A DNA stretch of 19,530 nucleotides. Source: an uncultured Chitinophagaceae bacterium. GTDB lineage: Bacteria > Bacteroidota > Bacteroidia > Chitinophagales > Chitinophagaceae. Shown one piece after another: positions 1 through 7,385 of this stretch. The stretch spans positions 1 to 19,530 of the forward strand of contig CALKVC010000185.1 of the NCBI GenBank assembly GCA_937996595.1, written 5' to 3'. The position numbers and the translations under genes were made by a program. The notes beneath the pieces were generated by a model. The model searched no databases, had not been told where the DNA came from, and worked only from the letters and a program-made list of their open reading frames with translations. Positions within the stretch are counted from its first letter, which is position 1. Every line of letters starts with the position of its first letter.

Positions 1-16
1 TTCGACAAATCATCTC

Positions 17-129
17 TTTATGGTGGTTTTGCCGAGGGTGTTCACCTCTTCCCATACCGAACAGAGAAGTTAAGCCCCTCATGGCCGATGGTACTGCACA
101 ACAATGCGGGAGAGTAGGTAGCTGCCATA
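17..129 (+). rRNA. rrf: 5S ribosomal RNA, intact
   Basis: This is a complete 5S rRNA, the small RNA of the large ribosomal subunit. The 5' end (tatggtgg at 19-26) pairs with the 3' end (gctgccata at 121-129) to form helix I. The conserved internal blocks are present: the cctcttcccataccgaacag segment near 46-65, the gaagttaagcccc segment, and the gatggtactg and gggagagtagg segments. The length of about 113 nt is normal for Bacteroidota. A strong terminator follows directly, so this is the end of an rRNA operon whose 16S and 23S genes lie left of the window edge. The exact ends are uncertain by two or three bases. Confidence 0.95.
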
Positions 130-139
130 TTCATTTATA

Positions 140-170
140 AAGCCTTTCAGGAAACTGAGAGGCTTTTTTG
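140..170 (+). terminator. Intrinsic terminator of the rRNA operon
   Basis: An 11-bp stem (aagcctttcag at 140-150 with ctgagaggctt at 155-165, every position paired, one as G-U) closes a GAAA tetraloop and runs into a T tract. It begins about 10 bases after the 5S rRNA, as expected for the terminator ending the rRNA transcript. Confidence 0.9.
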
Positions 171-301
171 TTTTCTGAATTTAAGTATCGAACAAGGAGC
201 AGGGAATGTTGATTTAAGACCGGGCTGCCTACTTCGTAATTCGAAATTCCTTCTTCATTAATCATATTTAAAAGTAGTAGCTGCTATTTTCATTTTAAAA
301 G

Positions 302-328
302 GCCTTTCAGCAATGAGAGGCTCTTTTA
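302..328 (+). terminator. Terminator-like hairpin, diverged copy 1
   Basis: The stem gcctttca/tgagaggc (302-309 with 314-321) closes a GCAA tetraloop and is followed by ctctttta. It matches the functional terminator at 140-165 in sequence and fold, but the stem is shorter and the T tract is interrupted. It may still terminate transcription. Confidence 0.65.
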
Positions 329-331
329 TTT

Positions 332-388
332 CCCCTCATAGACGAGGGTACTGTCCCCACAGTACTGTGGGGAGGAGAGTAGGTATCC
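332..388 (+). pseudogene. 5S rRNA 3'-half remnant, copy 1
   Basis: The stretch aligns with the second half of the intact 5S gene, from cccctcat through ggtactg to ggagagtaggta. The 5' half is missing, so helix I cannot form. The middle has become an 18-bp perfect palindrome (355-372, ccccacag/tactgtgg core), unlike the loop region of the intact gene. It is not a functional 5S RNA. Confidence 0.75.
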
Positions 389-463
389 AGATACGCTTCC
401 TTATCGGGACTCAGTTACTCCTTCGGCTGCTTTACCTGCCGGCCGGCATATTCATTTAAAAAA

Positions 464-488
464 CCTTTCAGCAATGAGAGGCTCTTTT
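464..488 (+). terminator. Terminator-like hairpin, diverged copy 2
   Basis: The stem cctttca/tgagagg (464-470 with 475-481) closes a GCAA tetraloop and is followed by ctctttta. It is the third copy of the rRNA terminator hairpin and has the shortest stem of the three. Confidence 0.6.
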
Positions 489-492
489 ATTT

Positions 493-549
493 CCTCTCAT
501 AGACGATGGTTCTGTTCCCACAGTACTATGTGGAGGAGAGCAGGTATCC
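493..549 (+). pseudogene. 5S rRNA 3'-half remnant, copy 2
   Basis: This second truncated 5S tail keeps the gatggttctg and ggagagcaggta blocks that correspond to gatggtactg and ggagagtaggta in the intact gene. The palindrome of copy 1 is present in decayed form (cccacagtactatgtgg, near 517-533). No 5' half is present. It is a non-functional remnant. Confidence 0.7.
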
Positions 550-587
550 CGAAACGCTTCGCTATAGGGACTCAGTCGTGTTACTCC

Positions 588-700
588 AACGATTTAATAT
601 TTAAGGCATTGGTGTTTTTTTTAACCGGCAGGCTTAGCTGAACACAAGCCGGTCAGTCATAAGCTGGCTTAAAATAACAAAAGATAATACAATGTTTATA
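588..700. other. Gap between 5S remnants and the operon end
   Basis: No coding region is visible here. The stretch has a run of eight T residues near 615-622 and an imperfect hairpin formed by accggcaggctt and aagccggt (about 625-652). A second possible stem pairs aagccggt with gctggctt. Neither is followed by a T tract in the direction needed to terminate the minus-strand operon, so no terminator is called. Confidence 0.4.
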
Positions 701-2134
701 TTAATCCGTACCCATAATAAAAACCGGATCATCATCGGGAAAAATAAAATTTGGAGTAAATTTTAATGTACAATTAAACTCACAATTCCGGAGATTATAT
801 AGTCCATAATCTATGGTTCCATTCCGGGATGCTATTGAAGTACGATATAGAAAAGTAGAAACCCCATAATGTGTAGGATACCTAAATCTGCAAGATTCAA
901 ATTTTTGTAAATTACTGTTTGTGTATAAAATAACCTGCTGGGTTTCAGTCCAGACAAAATCAAAATTACAACCCTGAAAATAAATGGCAGGCCGGTTCCA
1001 AGGGGGGCTAGATCCTTTATCTACCATTCTGCCTACTGAGCCTAGATTTTCGCAATAATAATCTTTTATCTTAATAGGAAACCAGGCATTGACTTTAAAG
1101 TCTGCCAACCGGATACATTTACCCGAAACATATCCTCCGTCAAAATTCCAAAAGCCCGACTCGAATCTGTTTGATCTGCCAATGGAAATTAATGTGTGCA
1201 TTCTGCCAGTTGATTGAAGGCCGCGAACCACATTTCCTTTTGATTGAGCGTATCCAGACAAAAAACCGATCTTGCTATCAGCAACATGTATGTTCTCAAA
1301 AATAAGGATGTCAGCATTCTGGCTTTTTGCAGGCGAAATAGAAAAATCAACAGCAAAGTTGGTTACAGAAACATCATGTATTTTTAAGCCTGTAGATCCT
1401 GGAGGGACTGGGTTAAATAAAATCGGGTCAATAGCTATACCCGTGTAATCCGAATTGCATAAAGAATTTTCATCTCTGTAATTTTCAGGTTGTGTAAGGT
1501 AAAACTCGTTGTCGTTATTGGTGGAAGGAGGAATAAACTGTCCTGTAATCCTGAGATTATTTATTTCAACTCCTTTACAGTGCTGCATTCCTAATGCCCA
1601 TGTGCTGCCAGTGCCCGTATATTCAAGGGTTGTCAACGCCTCAGCAGAACCAACCCGGTAACCACCATACATATGAAAACCTAGAACAGGTTCAAAAGTA
1701 TCGCCATAGGTTATCATCAACGGTTTAGAATAACTATACACTCCAAGAGGTGGAATAAATAAGGGAACTTTCAGTTGTATGCAGGTAATAATTGCTTTTT
1801 GTAGGCTCTTGCTATTATCAAAACCAGTTTCTGCTTTTGAACCAAACCAGCAGGCAGAAAAAAACATATTATAAGGTTTCAACTCTATATTAATCCCAGC
1901 ATCAAAAATTTCCTGGTTGTAATTTGCATCAATATAACCGTTTATTATTGTTCCGTTGCCGGTAATTATGCCTCCTCTCTCAAAACGTAGTATCTCACCG
2001 TGAAGATCCCAGAGATTACTTCCTCCAGGATTCCAGGGATTATTGTTGATTTGCACCGGCCCTGATACTGGAATTACTGCTTTACAAATTTGAAAAAAGG
2101 AAAAGAATATCGTACTAATGAAAAATTTCTTCAT
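701..2134 (-). CDS. Secreted right-handed beta-helix protein (paralogue 1)
   Basis: This exported protein of 477 residues belongs to the pectate-lyase-like parallel beta-helix superfamily. A signal peptide (MKKFF start, hydrophobic to about residue 18, cleavage after CKA) is followed by a strand-rich cap (ITGNGTIINGYIDA). The hallmark block FFSACWFG...LQKAI...PLFIPPLGVYSYSKPL resembles the N-terminal motif of Pectate_lyase_3 domains. Conserved blocks shared with its two upstream paralogues follow, such as IHDVSVTNFAVDFSISP and KGNVVRGLQSTGRMHTLI. The start at 2134 is chosen over an in-frame ATG 36 bases upstream because it places the signal peptide at the N-terminus. No T9SS tail and no lipobox are seen. 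It is the last gene of the operon, 41 bp after its neighbour. Family members include glycan lyases, hydrolases and non-catalytic binding proteins; the substrate is unknown and no catalytic site can be assigned. Confidence 0.85.
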   Translation of the reverse strand: MKKFFISTIFFSFFQICKAVIPVSGPVQINNNPWNPGGSNLWDLHGEILRFERGGIITGNGTIINGYIDANYNQEIFDAGINIELKPYNMFFSACWFGSKAETGFDNSKSLQKAIITCIQLKVPLFIPPLGVYSYSKPLMITYGDTFEPVLGFHMYGGYRVGSAEALTTLEYTGTGSTWALGMQHCKGVEINNLRITGQFIPPSTNNDNEFYLTQPENYRDENSLCNSDYTGIAIDPILFNPVPPGSTGLKIHDVSVTNFAVDFSISPAKSQNADILIFENIHVADSKIGFLSGYAQSKGNVVRGLQSTGRMHTLISIGRSNRFESGFWNFDGGYVSGKCIRLADFKVNAWFPIKIKDYYCENLGSVGRMVDKGSSPPWNRPAIYFQGCNFDFVWTETQQVILYTNSNLQKFESCRFRYPTHYGVSTFLYRTSIASRNGTIDYGLYNLRNCEFNCTLKFTPNFIFPDDDPVFIMGTD

Positions 2135-2175
2135 ATAAAAGATGTTTAAAAATTCATAATTATTAAGCAAAACGG

Positions 2176-3408
2176 TTAATGTAATACCAGGATTTTATCG
2201 TGGTATACGATTTCATTATTATCATTATACAACACAAAATAATACATTCCTGAAGCTAAACCCTTTGGCAGTAATTGGCGAAAGGCAGTTTTTCCTCCAA
2301 TGGCATTTATTTTCATAGAGGAAACGGCCTTACCATTTTCATCAGATATTTTCAAGGTGTAATTTCCTCTTTCCTGGGCATTCATGAAAACCATGAATGA
2401 GCCTTCCTGCACAGGGTTTGGATGGATACTCACCTTCTGCCCGGTTTTTCCAGGCTTCGCAGGTAGTGTTAAAAAATTGGGACTCGCCAGGTCAGACACA
2501 CTGGCGGGCATTTGCGAATTCTTTATTCTTCCAGCAACTGCTTCATGGTTAATTTTTACGATGTAATAACCGTCACTGCCATGAGAGCCGGAAAGGATCA
2601 ATTGGTTCTGATCGTTTACAGCTGCTCCACTGAGTATAACATACTTAGGTAAACCCCTGACCCTTAAAAGAAATGTTGTTAGCCTTGTTTTAACATCAAT
2701 AAAGAATAGCCTGCCGGTACCCGTTATCAACAGCAGGTTTCCGTCTGTTAACCCGACAATATCTCCACCATAATTTTCCGTTGCAGCAGCTAGCGGCTTA
2801 TAATCATGGTCGTATTCCAATGGGCCAAGATCGGTTATTACCGGAATGGCATCATCTGTGAACTTGTAAAGGTGCTTACAGTCATTAGTTAGCGCATATC
2901 CATTACCATCATATCCTATTACTGCCCTGGTGATATTGCCGTCCTCAGTGGAATAATTGTTCCCGGTAGCATGAATATTGCCTGATCGTATTTTCCCGAA
3001 TATTTTTAAAGAATCATTACTGTTACCGATATCTTCCCAACGGAGTTGATCCTTCCCCAGTGGAAAAAAGTAAACTCGGTTAGTTTTTTCAGAAAAAGCA
3101 ATTGCGCAAACCATATTGCTTGTAGGAAAATGATCAGCAAAAAAATCGCAACGGTATCTATTTGTCTGTTTGCCAACATCAACTTTTTCATATCCATCAT
3201 TCCATACATATCCTTGATCAGCCTTGTTAAATATACTGGCATTTTTCCTGCAACTCTTCATATCGAACCGCTCAATATTCAACCAGGTAAATTCATTATC
3301 TGCACTTGCGGCCATGGCATACATTGATGTAGCCTGTTTTACCTGTGCACTGGCATAACTTAGAAATGTAAGAGAAAATAGCGTATGATATATTATTAGT
3401 TTTTTCAT
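2176..3408 (-). CDS. Secreted beta-propeller-like protein with T9SS sorting tail
   Basis: The 410-residue protein starts with a signal peptide (MKKLIIYHTLFSLTFLSYASA). A middle part of about 25-320 residues has recurring strand and turn patterns such as IGYDGNGYALTNDCKHLYKF, GGDIVGLTDGNLLLI and GAAVNDQNQLILSG. These suggest a beta-propeller of a type often left hypothetical in Bacteroidota. Residues about 322-410 form a type A sorting domain: IHPNPV, then YTLKISDENGKAV, then LPKGLASGMYYFVLY and a final KILVLH. Such tails are recognised by the type IX secretion system, which carries cargo across the outer membrane and often anchors it to surface glycolipid. It is the third gene of the operon, 28 bp after the upstream beta-helix gene. 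It is the only member with a sorting tail, so it may be the surface partner of the three helix proteins (inference). No enzyme motif is recognised. Confidence 0.8.
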   Translation of the reverse strand: MKKLIIYHTLFSLTFLSYASAQVKQATSMYAMAASADNEFTWLNIERFDMKSCRKNASIFNKADQGYVWNDGYEKVDVGKQTNRYRCDFFADHFPTSNMVCAIAFSEKTNRVYFFPLGKDQLRWEDIGNSNDSLKIFGKIRSGNIHATGNNYSTEDGNITRAVIGYDGNGYALTNDCKHLYKFTDDAIPVITDLGPLEYDHDYKPLAAATENYGGDIVGLTDGNLLLITGTGRLFFIDVKTRLTTFLLRVRGLPKYVILSGAAVNDQNQLILSGSHGSDGYYIVKINHEAVAGRIKNSQMPASVSDLASPNFLTLPAKPGKTGQKVSIHPNPVQEGSFMVFMNAQERGNYTLKISDENGKAVSSMKINAIGGKTAFRQLLPKGLASGMYYFVLYNDNNEIVYHDKILVLH

Positions 3409-3436
3409 AACTATTGGGGCTTAATTTTTGGAATTA

Positions 3437-4975
3437 TTAATTCATGAGAAAAATGGTTGGATTTTGAGAGCAAGTGAAGGGTGGATTATACGGACTTACG
3501 GGTATGGTACAGTTTGGTGGAATTGTTCCCGGAGTACTTGTAATATTGATATTATTAAAATATAAATAACCCTCGAATGAACAATTGTTAAAAGCAGCAT
3601 TTTGATTTACACTTCCTGGGTATACCAAAGGATTGTCTAAAGTCAAGGAAGGGTCATCAGATACCATGAATATAGTTTTACCGGGAAATCGATTGGCATA
3701 ATACCTGAACTGGCATGATTCAAATCTTACCCTGTCAATTGATGTGCGAAGGGAGATTTGCGTTTGGTTTAAAGCTGGTATGAAAAAGTCAAATGTACAG
3801 CCTTCTATATATATTGGAGGTTCTGTATATCCTGTAAAAGATTCATTTGCTCTCTCGGGAGGCTTACTTATAATAGTCCCGACAGAACCAATACTTTCAC
3901 TATAAAAATCTTTAATTTTAATGGGATACCAGCCCGCATCTGTTATATCAAAAATACGTATGCAATTACCTGCTATATTTGCTCCGTCAAACGTCCAGCA
4001 ACCTGCTTCTTTCCTGCCCGAATTTCCAATACAGATCAAAGTATGCATGCGCCCCCAGGAGTATAACCCTTGAACAATATTTCCTTTTGATCCTGAAAAA
4101 CCAGCCCTTATGCCCCACTTGCTGTCTGCAACTTGGATATTTTCAAAAGTGAGCATATCTGAATGTTCACTTTTTCCAGGGGAAACTGAAATGTCAACAG
4201 CAAAATTTGAAATTTTCATATCATGAATGTTAACTCCACTAGATCCTCTTGCAGAATACTCAGGATCAATTACAATACCGGAATATTCATCAGTACACTG
4301 GTCGCCCTGGTCAGTGTAATTTGTTGTTGTAGTAGTAAAGTAAGTATCTGAATTTCCTGGAGGTTCGTATTGTCCAATTATTGCCAGGTTATTAACTTCC
4401 ACTCCCAATCCGTCTTGTATGCTCAGTGCATAGGTGTTTCCTACACCTGTATAAACCAGTTGGGTAAGCCCACTCCAGAATTGAGAATTGCCGAACATGT
4501 GAAAATTAACAGCACTGAATTCATTCTGACCAAGTTCTATCGAAATGCTCAATGGTCTTGAAAACCGGTAATTTCCTGATGGGATATACAAAGGTGTAGC
4601 AATAGGTTGATTTATACATACATTTATTGCCCTTTGCAGGCTTTCATAATTGTCAATATTTGTACTGCTTGCTCCAAACCAACAGGCTGAAAAATAATGC
4701 CTGGACGGCTTAAGGTTGGCGAGTGTTAAATTAGGGTCAAAAATAATCTGGTAGAAATTTGCATCAATTGATCCGTTAATTATAGTTCCTGGGCCGGTAA
4801 TTGATGCTCCATCAAGAAAACGGAGTGTTCTTCCGTTAAGATCAGCAATGGGACTTGTTGATCCTGTCATCGAACATAGCTGACTGATAGTTGTAGAGCC
4901 ATTCACTATAATATCTTCCGCGCAACAAATTTGCACGAAGCCTAATATGAATATTGCAACAATATACTTTTTCAT
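3437..4975 (-). CDS. Secreted right-handed beta-helix protein (paralogue 2)
   Basis: At 512 residues this is the longest of three tandem paralogues. The signal peptide is MKKYIVAIFILGFVQICCA; two cysteines sit at its end but no lipobox with G, A or S before the cysteine is present, so lipidation is unlikely. The cap ITGPGTIINGSIDANF is followed by YFSACWFGAS, ESLQRAINVCI and PLYIPSGNYRFSRPL, the N-terminal signature of Pectate_lyase_3-type helices. The rung blocks IHDMKISNFAVDISVSP and GCWTFDGANIAGNCIRI match the other two paralogues. The C-terminus is extended (about 460-512) with a proline- and cysteine-containing tail ending NPTIFLMN, absent from the siblings, and it is not a T9SS domain. 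The gene starts 32 bp downstream of the first operon gene and ends 28 bp before the propeller gene. The function may be glycan binding or cleavage; this is not shown. Confidence 0.85.
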   Translation of the reverse strand: MKKYIVAIFILGFVQICCAEDIIVNGSTTISQLCSMTGSTSPIADLNGRTLRFLDGASITGPGTIINGSIDANFYQIIFDPNLTLANLKPSRHYFSACWFGASSTNIDNYESLQRAINVCINQPIATPLYIPSGNYRFSRPLSISIELGQNEFSAVNFHMFGNSQFWSGLTQLVYTGVGNTYALSIQDGLGVEVNNLAIIGQYEPPGNSDTYFTTTTTNYTDQGDQCTDEYSGIVIDPEYSARGSSGVNIHDMKISNFAVDISVSPGKSEHSDMLTFENIQVADSKWGIRAGFSGSKGNIVQGLYSWGRMHTLICIGNSGRKEAGCWTFDGANIAGNCIRIFDITDAGWYPIKIKDFYSESIGSVGTIISKPPERANESFTGYTEPPIYIEGCTFDFFIPALNQTQISLRTSIDRVRFESCQFRYYANRFPGKTIFMVSDDPSLTLDNPLVYPGSVNQNAAFNNCSFEGYLYFNNINITSTPGTIPPNCTIPVSPYNPPFTCSQNPTIFLMN

Positions 4976-5007
4976 TGCTATAAATCTATTTAATTAATAA
5001 ATCAACA

Positions 5008-6435
5008 TTAGTACATATGGAAAATTTGATTGTCTTGTGTTACAGTTCCGCTAAAAGTACAGTTGTCAAAAGTTGCAGGACTTGATCCATAATTCATGTA
5101 AAGAGGTGGGGATGGGTACGGCTCGTCAAGTGAAAAATACCTGAAACTGCATGATTCAAATTTTACAAATTGATCAGACGTATTTGCCAGCAGCTGTACG
5201 TCTGCTTTTGACCGTGGTACAAAATCAAAATTACAGCCTTCGAAATATATAGGGGCTTCTGTATTGAACCCGGGTTCATCATACGTCTTTTCAGTTAAAA
5301 TAGTACCAATGGTGCCGATGTTTTCGCAAAAGAAATCTTTTATCTTAACTGAATACCAACCTGGGTCAATTATATCACATAACCGGATACATTTGTTCGT
5401 AATAGTACCTTTATCAAAAGTCCAGAATCCAACAGCGGCGGAGGGTGAAGCGTGATCTCCGAGGCAAATCAATGTATGCATTCTGCCAGTGGAATATAAT
5501 CCCCGGACTACATTTCCCTTCGATTGGCCGGAGCCTGCTTTGAAACCCCATTTACTATCTCCCAACTGAATATTTTCAAACACAAGCATCTGGGAATTTT
5601 GACATGTTGTTGGAGAAATGGAAAAGTCAACTGCAAAATTTGATACAAATACGTCATGTATTTTAACTCCAATAGAGCCACCGTCAGGACCTTTGGAATA
5701 GTAAGGATCAATAACAATTCCGGTGTATTCATCTCTGCATGTATTATTTACGTCATTGTAATTGGTAGAAACCGTATGAAAGTATATATTATCTGGAGTG
5801 GCGGGTGGTTCAAATTGTCCTATAATTTTAAGGTTATTAACTTCTACACCCCTTGCATCTTGTATTCCTAATGCAAATATATCTCCTGGTCCCTTAAAAT
5901 TTAAGGTAGTTATATCACGGGATGACCAGGATGCTGTTCCGCCAAACATATGGAAACTACATCCCCCAAAAGTATGTGGAGAATTCTGGATGATATTTGC
6001 TATCAATAAAGGTTGTGAATAATCATAAATTCCTGGTGGTATAAACAAAGGTATAGGAACGGGTTGATGGATACAGACATCAATAGCTCTTTGAAGAAAG
6101 ATATAGTTATCTGCATTTCCCTCATCAACCCCAAACCAGCGGGCAGAAAAAAATTGGTTATAAGCAGTAACGTTTTCTAACATTATATCTACATCGAAAA
6201 TATTGCTAAGGTTGTAATCCGCATCTATAGATCCGTTTGTTATCGTTCCTACTCCTGTAATTGCACCACCATTTTGAAAGCGAAGTGTTCTTCCCTGGAG
6301 GTCTGCTATGGGACCGTTTGTGTTTAATGTGTTACAAAGTTGAGTAAAGGTTATTGCGTTAGTAACATTTATATCCTGTGCTTCGGTAAAGAGAACAAAA
6401 GCTATAAAGGGGACAATAAAAAAAATTTTTCTCAT
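5008..6435 (-). CDS. Secreted right-handed beta-helix protein (paralogue 3)
   Basis: This 475-residue protein is the first gene of the operon. A signal peptide (MRKIFFIVPFIAFVLFTEAQ) precedes the cap module ITGVGTITNGSIDADY. FFSARWFGVDEGNADNY and LQRAIDVCI follow, then PLFIPPGIYDYSQPL, the Pectate_lyase_3-like signature. Later rungs IHDVFVSNFAVDFSISP and FWTFDKGTITNKCIRL align with both downstream paralogues. The arginine in SARWFG is a cysteine in the other two (SACWFG). There is no sorting tail. About 500 bp of AT-rich sequence lies upstream and should hold the operon promoter, but I find no clear Bacteroidota TAnnTTTG element there. The enzymatic role is unknown; a structural or binding role is as plausible as lyase activity. 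Confidence 0.85.
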   Translation of the reverse strand: MRKIFFIVPFIAFVLFTEAQDINVTNAITFTQLCNTLNTNGPIADLQGRTLRFQNGGAITGVGTITNGSIDADYNLSNIFDVDIMLENVTAYNQFFSARWFGVDEGNADNYIFLQRAIDVCIHQPVPIPLFIPPGIYDYSQPLLIANIIQNSPHTFGGCSFHMFGGTASWSSRDITTLNFKGPGDIFALGIQDARGVEVNNLKIIGQFEPPATPDNIYFHTVSTNYNDVNNTCRDEYTGIVIDPYYSKGPDGGSIGVKIHDVFVSNFAVDFSISPTTCQNSQMLVFENIQLGDSKWGFKAGSGQSKGNVVRGLYSTGRMHTLICLGDHASPSAAVGFWTFDKGTITNKCIRLCDIIDPGWYSVKIKDFFCENIGTIGTILTEKTYDEPGFNTEAPIYFEGCNFDFVPRSKADVQLLANTSDQFVKFESCSFRYFSLDEPYPSPPLYMNYGSSPATFDNCTFSGTVTQDNQIFHMY

Positions 6436-6949
6436 ATAAGGGATTGGAGGTTTTTACGAATTATTATTGCTAGCTTATTTAATAGGTGATTTATAACTGT
6501 TTTACATTTTTCCCTGCACAGAATAATAAATAATAGCTGATTTTCAATTCTGATTTGGCGCTGTTTTCTTCATATAAAAGTATTGCTTTGCCAGTTGAAA
6601 GTTTCCTTAATCAATTATGCTTTATAAATTTGTTTGTACGAATTTGAAAATAACTTCCTGTCTATTATTTATTTGCGATTATAAACACCAGTTATACACT
6701 TGAGCATTTATATCAAAAAATCATAATGGGGGTGTTGTAGATAGGTTGGTTTTCAGCGTGGGATTGATTTCTTAAACGAATATAAGTTTTTTGAAACAAA
6801 AAAAATATTTACGAACGATTTGAAGGAAAAAAAATCACATTTTTTAAATTCGAAATCCCACTTTGTTTTACTTCCTTTTTTGAAATTCATTGAAGGTCAT
6901 TTTTCACATGGAATAATGGTTGGTTGGCCTATTTACAGTGCTATTAATT
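6436..6949. other. AT-rich intergenic region upstream of the operon
   Basis: About 510 bp with no credible gene. It is very AT-rich with runs of A and T near 6715-6845. It should contain the promoter of the minus-strand operon, but no convincing -7 (TAnnTTTG) element was found on that strand. A short plus-strand reading frame beginning at 6820 runs into the 23S rRNA remnant and is not a gene. Confidence 0.6.
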
Positions 6950-7064
6950 GTCCCAAAGGTTCAGCTGTTCGCCGATTAAAGTGGCACGTAAACTGGGTTC
7001 AGATCGTCACAAAACAGTTCGGTCCCTATCTCTGATGGGTGTTAGTAAATTGAGAGGAGATGAC
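6950..7064 (+). pseudogene. 23S rRNA 3'-region remnant
   Basis: About 115 bp matches the conserved domain V/VI region of bacterial 23S rRNA. The order is gtcccaaaggt, ctgttcgccgattaaagtgg, ctgggttcagatcgtc, acagttcggtccctatctc, tgggtgttag and tgagaggag. Similarity ends just before the expected sarcin-ricin loop (agtacgagagga), which is absent. Substitutions at normally invariant sites (gtaaactggg for gtgagctggg, gtcacaaaacag for gtcgtgagacag) show it is no longer functional. It lies on the same strand as the intact 5S gene and about 115 bp before a 5S head remnant, the normal rRNA operon order. Confidence 0.85.
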
Positions 7065-7179
7065 TTTTTTAACATAGATTAATAATACCTCACTTTTTCA
7101 ACTAATTATATTATGTTAACTTATTTATGAAGTAAGATCTAAAGATATATGGTGTGACTCTACTTTCATAAATCTTACA

Positions 7180-7252
7180 TCTTTATGGTGGTTTTACCGA
7201 AGAGGTTTACCTCTTTCCATACCAATCCGCCACAGCTCATAAGCCCTCCTGT
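7180..7252 (+). pseudogene. 5S rRNA 5'-half remnant
   Basis: The segment starts with tctttatggtggttttaccg, nearly the same as the intact 5S start (tctttatggtggttttgccg). It continues with a match to the acctctttccatacc block and a weaker one to ataagccctcctg. The gene then breaks off, and the 3' half needed for helix I is missing. Together with the 23S remnant upstream it marks the decayed end of a second rRNA operon. Confidence 0.8.
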
Positions 7253-7385
7253 TTACTTTTTAAGTATTTCAAAACTTTCCGGCTTTCCAGTAATAACAGT
7301 ATTTGATAAATGGTATTTTAAATGGTAGAAAGGCGCCACATTTAGTAATGATTAAATTAACTTGTGTCACACTAAAAAATTAACC

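Larger units (their letters stand above)
285..587 (+). repeat. Two-copy direct repeat of 5S tail plus terminator
   Basis: Two imperfect direct repeats of about 137-139 bp (285-421 and 449-587, period about 164 bp) share the same internal order. Each has a short tattcattt-like stretch, a terminator-like hairpin, a cccctcataga-type 5S 3' half, and a tail containing acgcttc and gggactcag. The same order of 5S 3' end, tattcattt and hairpin occurs after the intact 5S gene at 121-165. The array therefore looks like duplicated and diverged 5S 3' end plus downstream flank. An isolated 5S 3' terminus (agtagtagctgct at 273-285) precedes copy one. Confidence 0.8.
701..6435 (-). other. Four-gene operon of beta-helix and propeller proteins
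   Basis: Four minus-strand genes lie with gaps of 32, 28 and 41 bp, and no terminator-like hairpin is seen between them, so a single transcript is likely. The transcription order is helix paralogue 3, helix paralogue 2, T9SS propeller protein, helix paralogue 1. All four have signal peptides. The three helix genes arose by tandem duplication, judging from collinear conserved blocks. No regulator, transporter, SusC/SusD pair or catalytic glycoside hydrolase is linked, so it does not look like a standard polysaccharide utilisation locus. Confidence 0.7.

Noticed and set aside
285..587. CRISPR array
   Set aside because: There are only two repeats of about 137 bp with no short regular spacers, and the content is clearly derived from 5S rRNA and its terminator.
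2135..2170. Longer N-terminus of the last operon gene (12 extra residues)
   Set aside because: The internal ATG at 2134 starts a standard MKK signal peptide aligned with the paralogues; the upstream residues would bury it.
701..6435. Phage tailspike module or prophage
   Set aside because: The beta-helix signature also occurs in phage tailspikes, but every protein has a signal peptide and no phage structural gene is nearby.
6820..7035. A 71-residue plus-strand reading frame as a small gene
   Set aside because: Its second half is decayed 23S rRNA sequence and its first half is AT-rich low-complexity DNA, with no family resemblance.
7362..7385. Upstream ATG for the VOC protein
   Set aside because: The eight added residues precede the domain start and are not expected in the family; the ATG at 7386 fits better.
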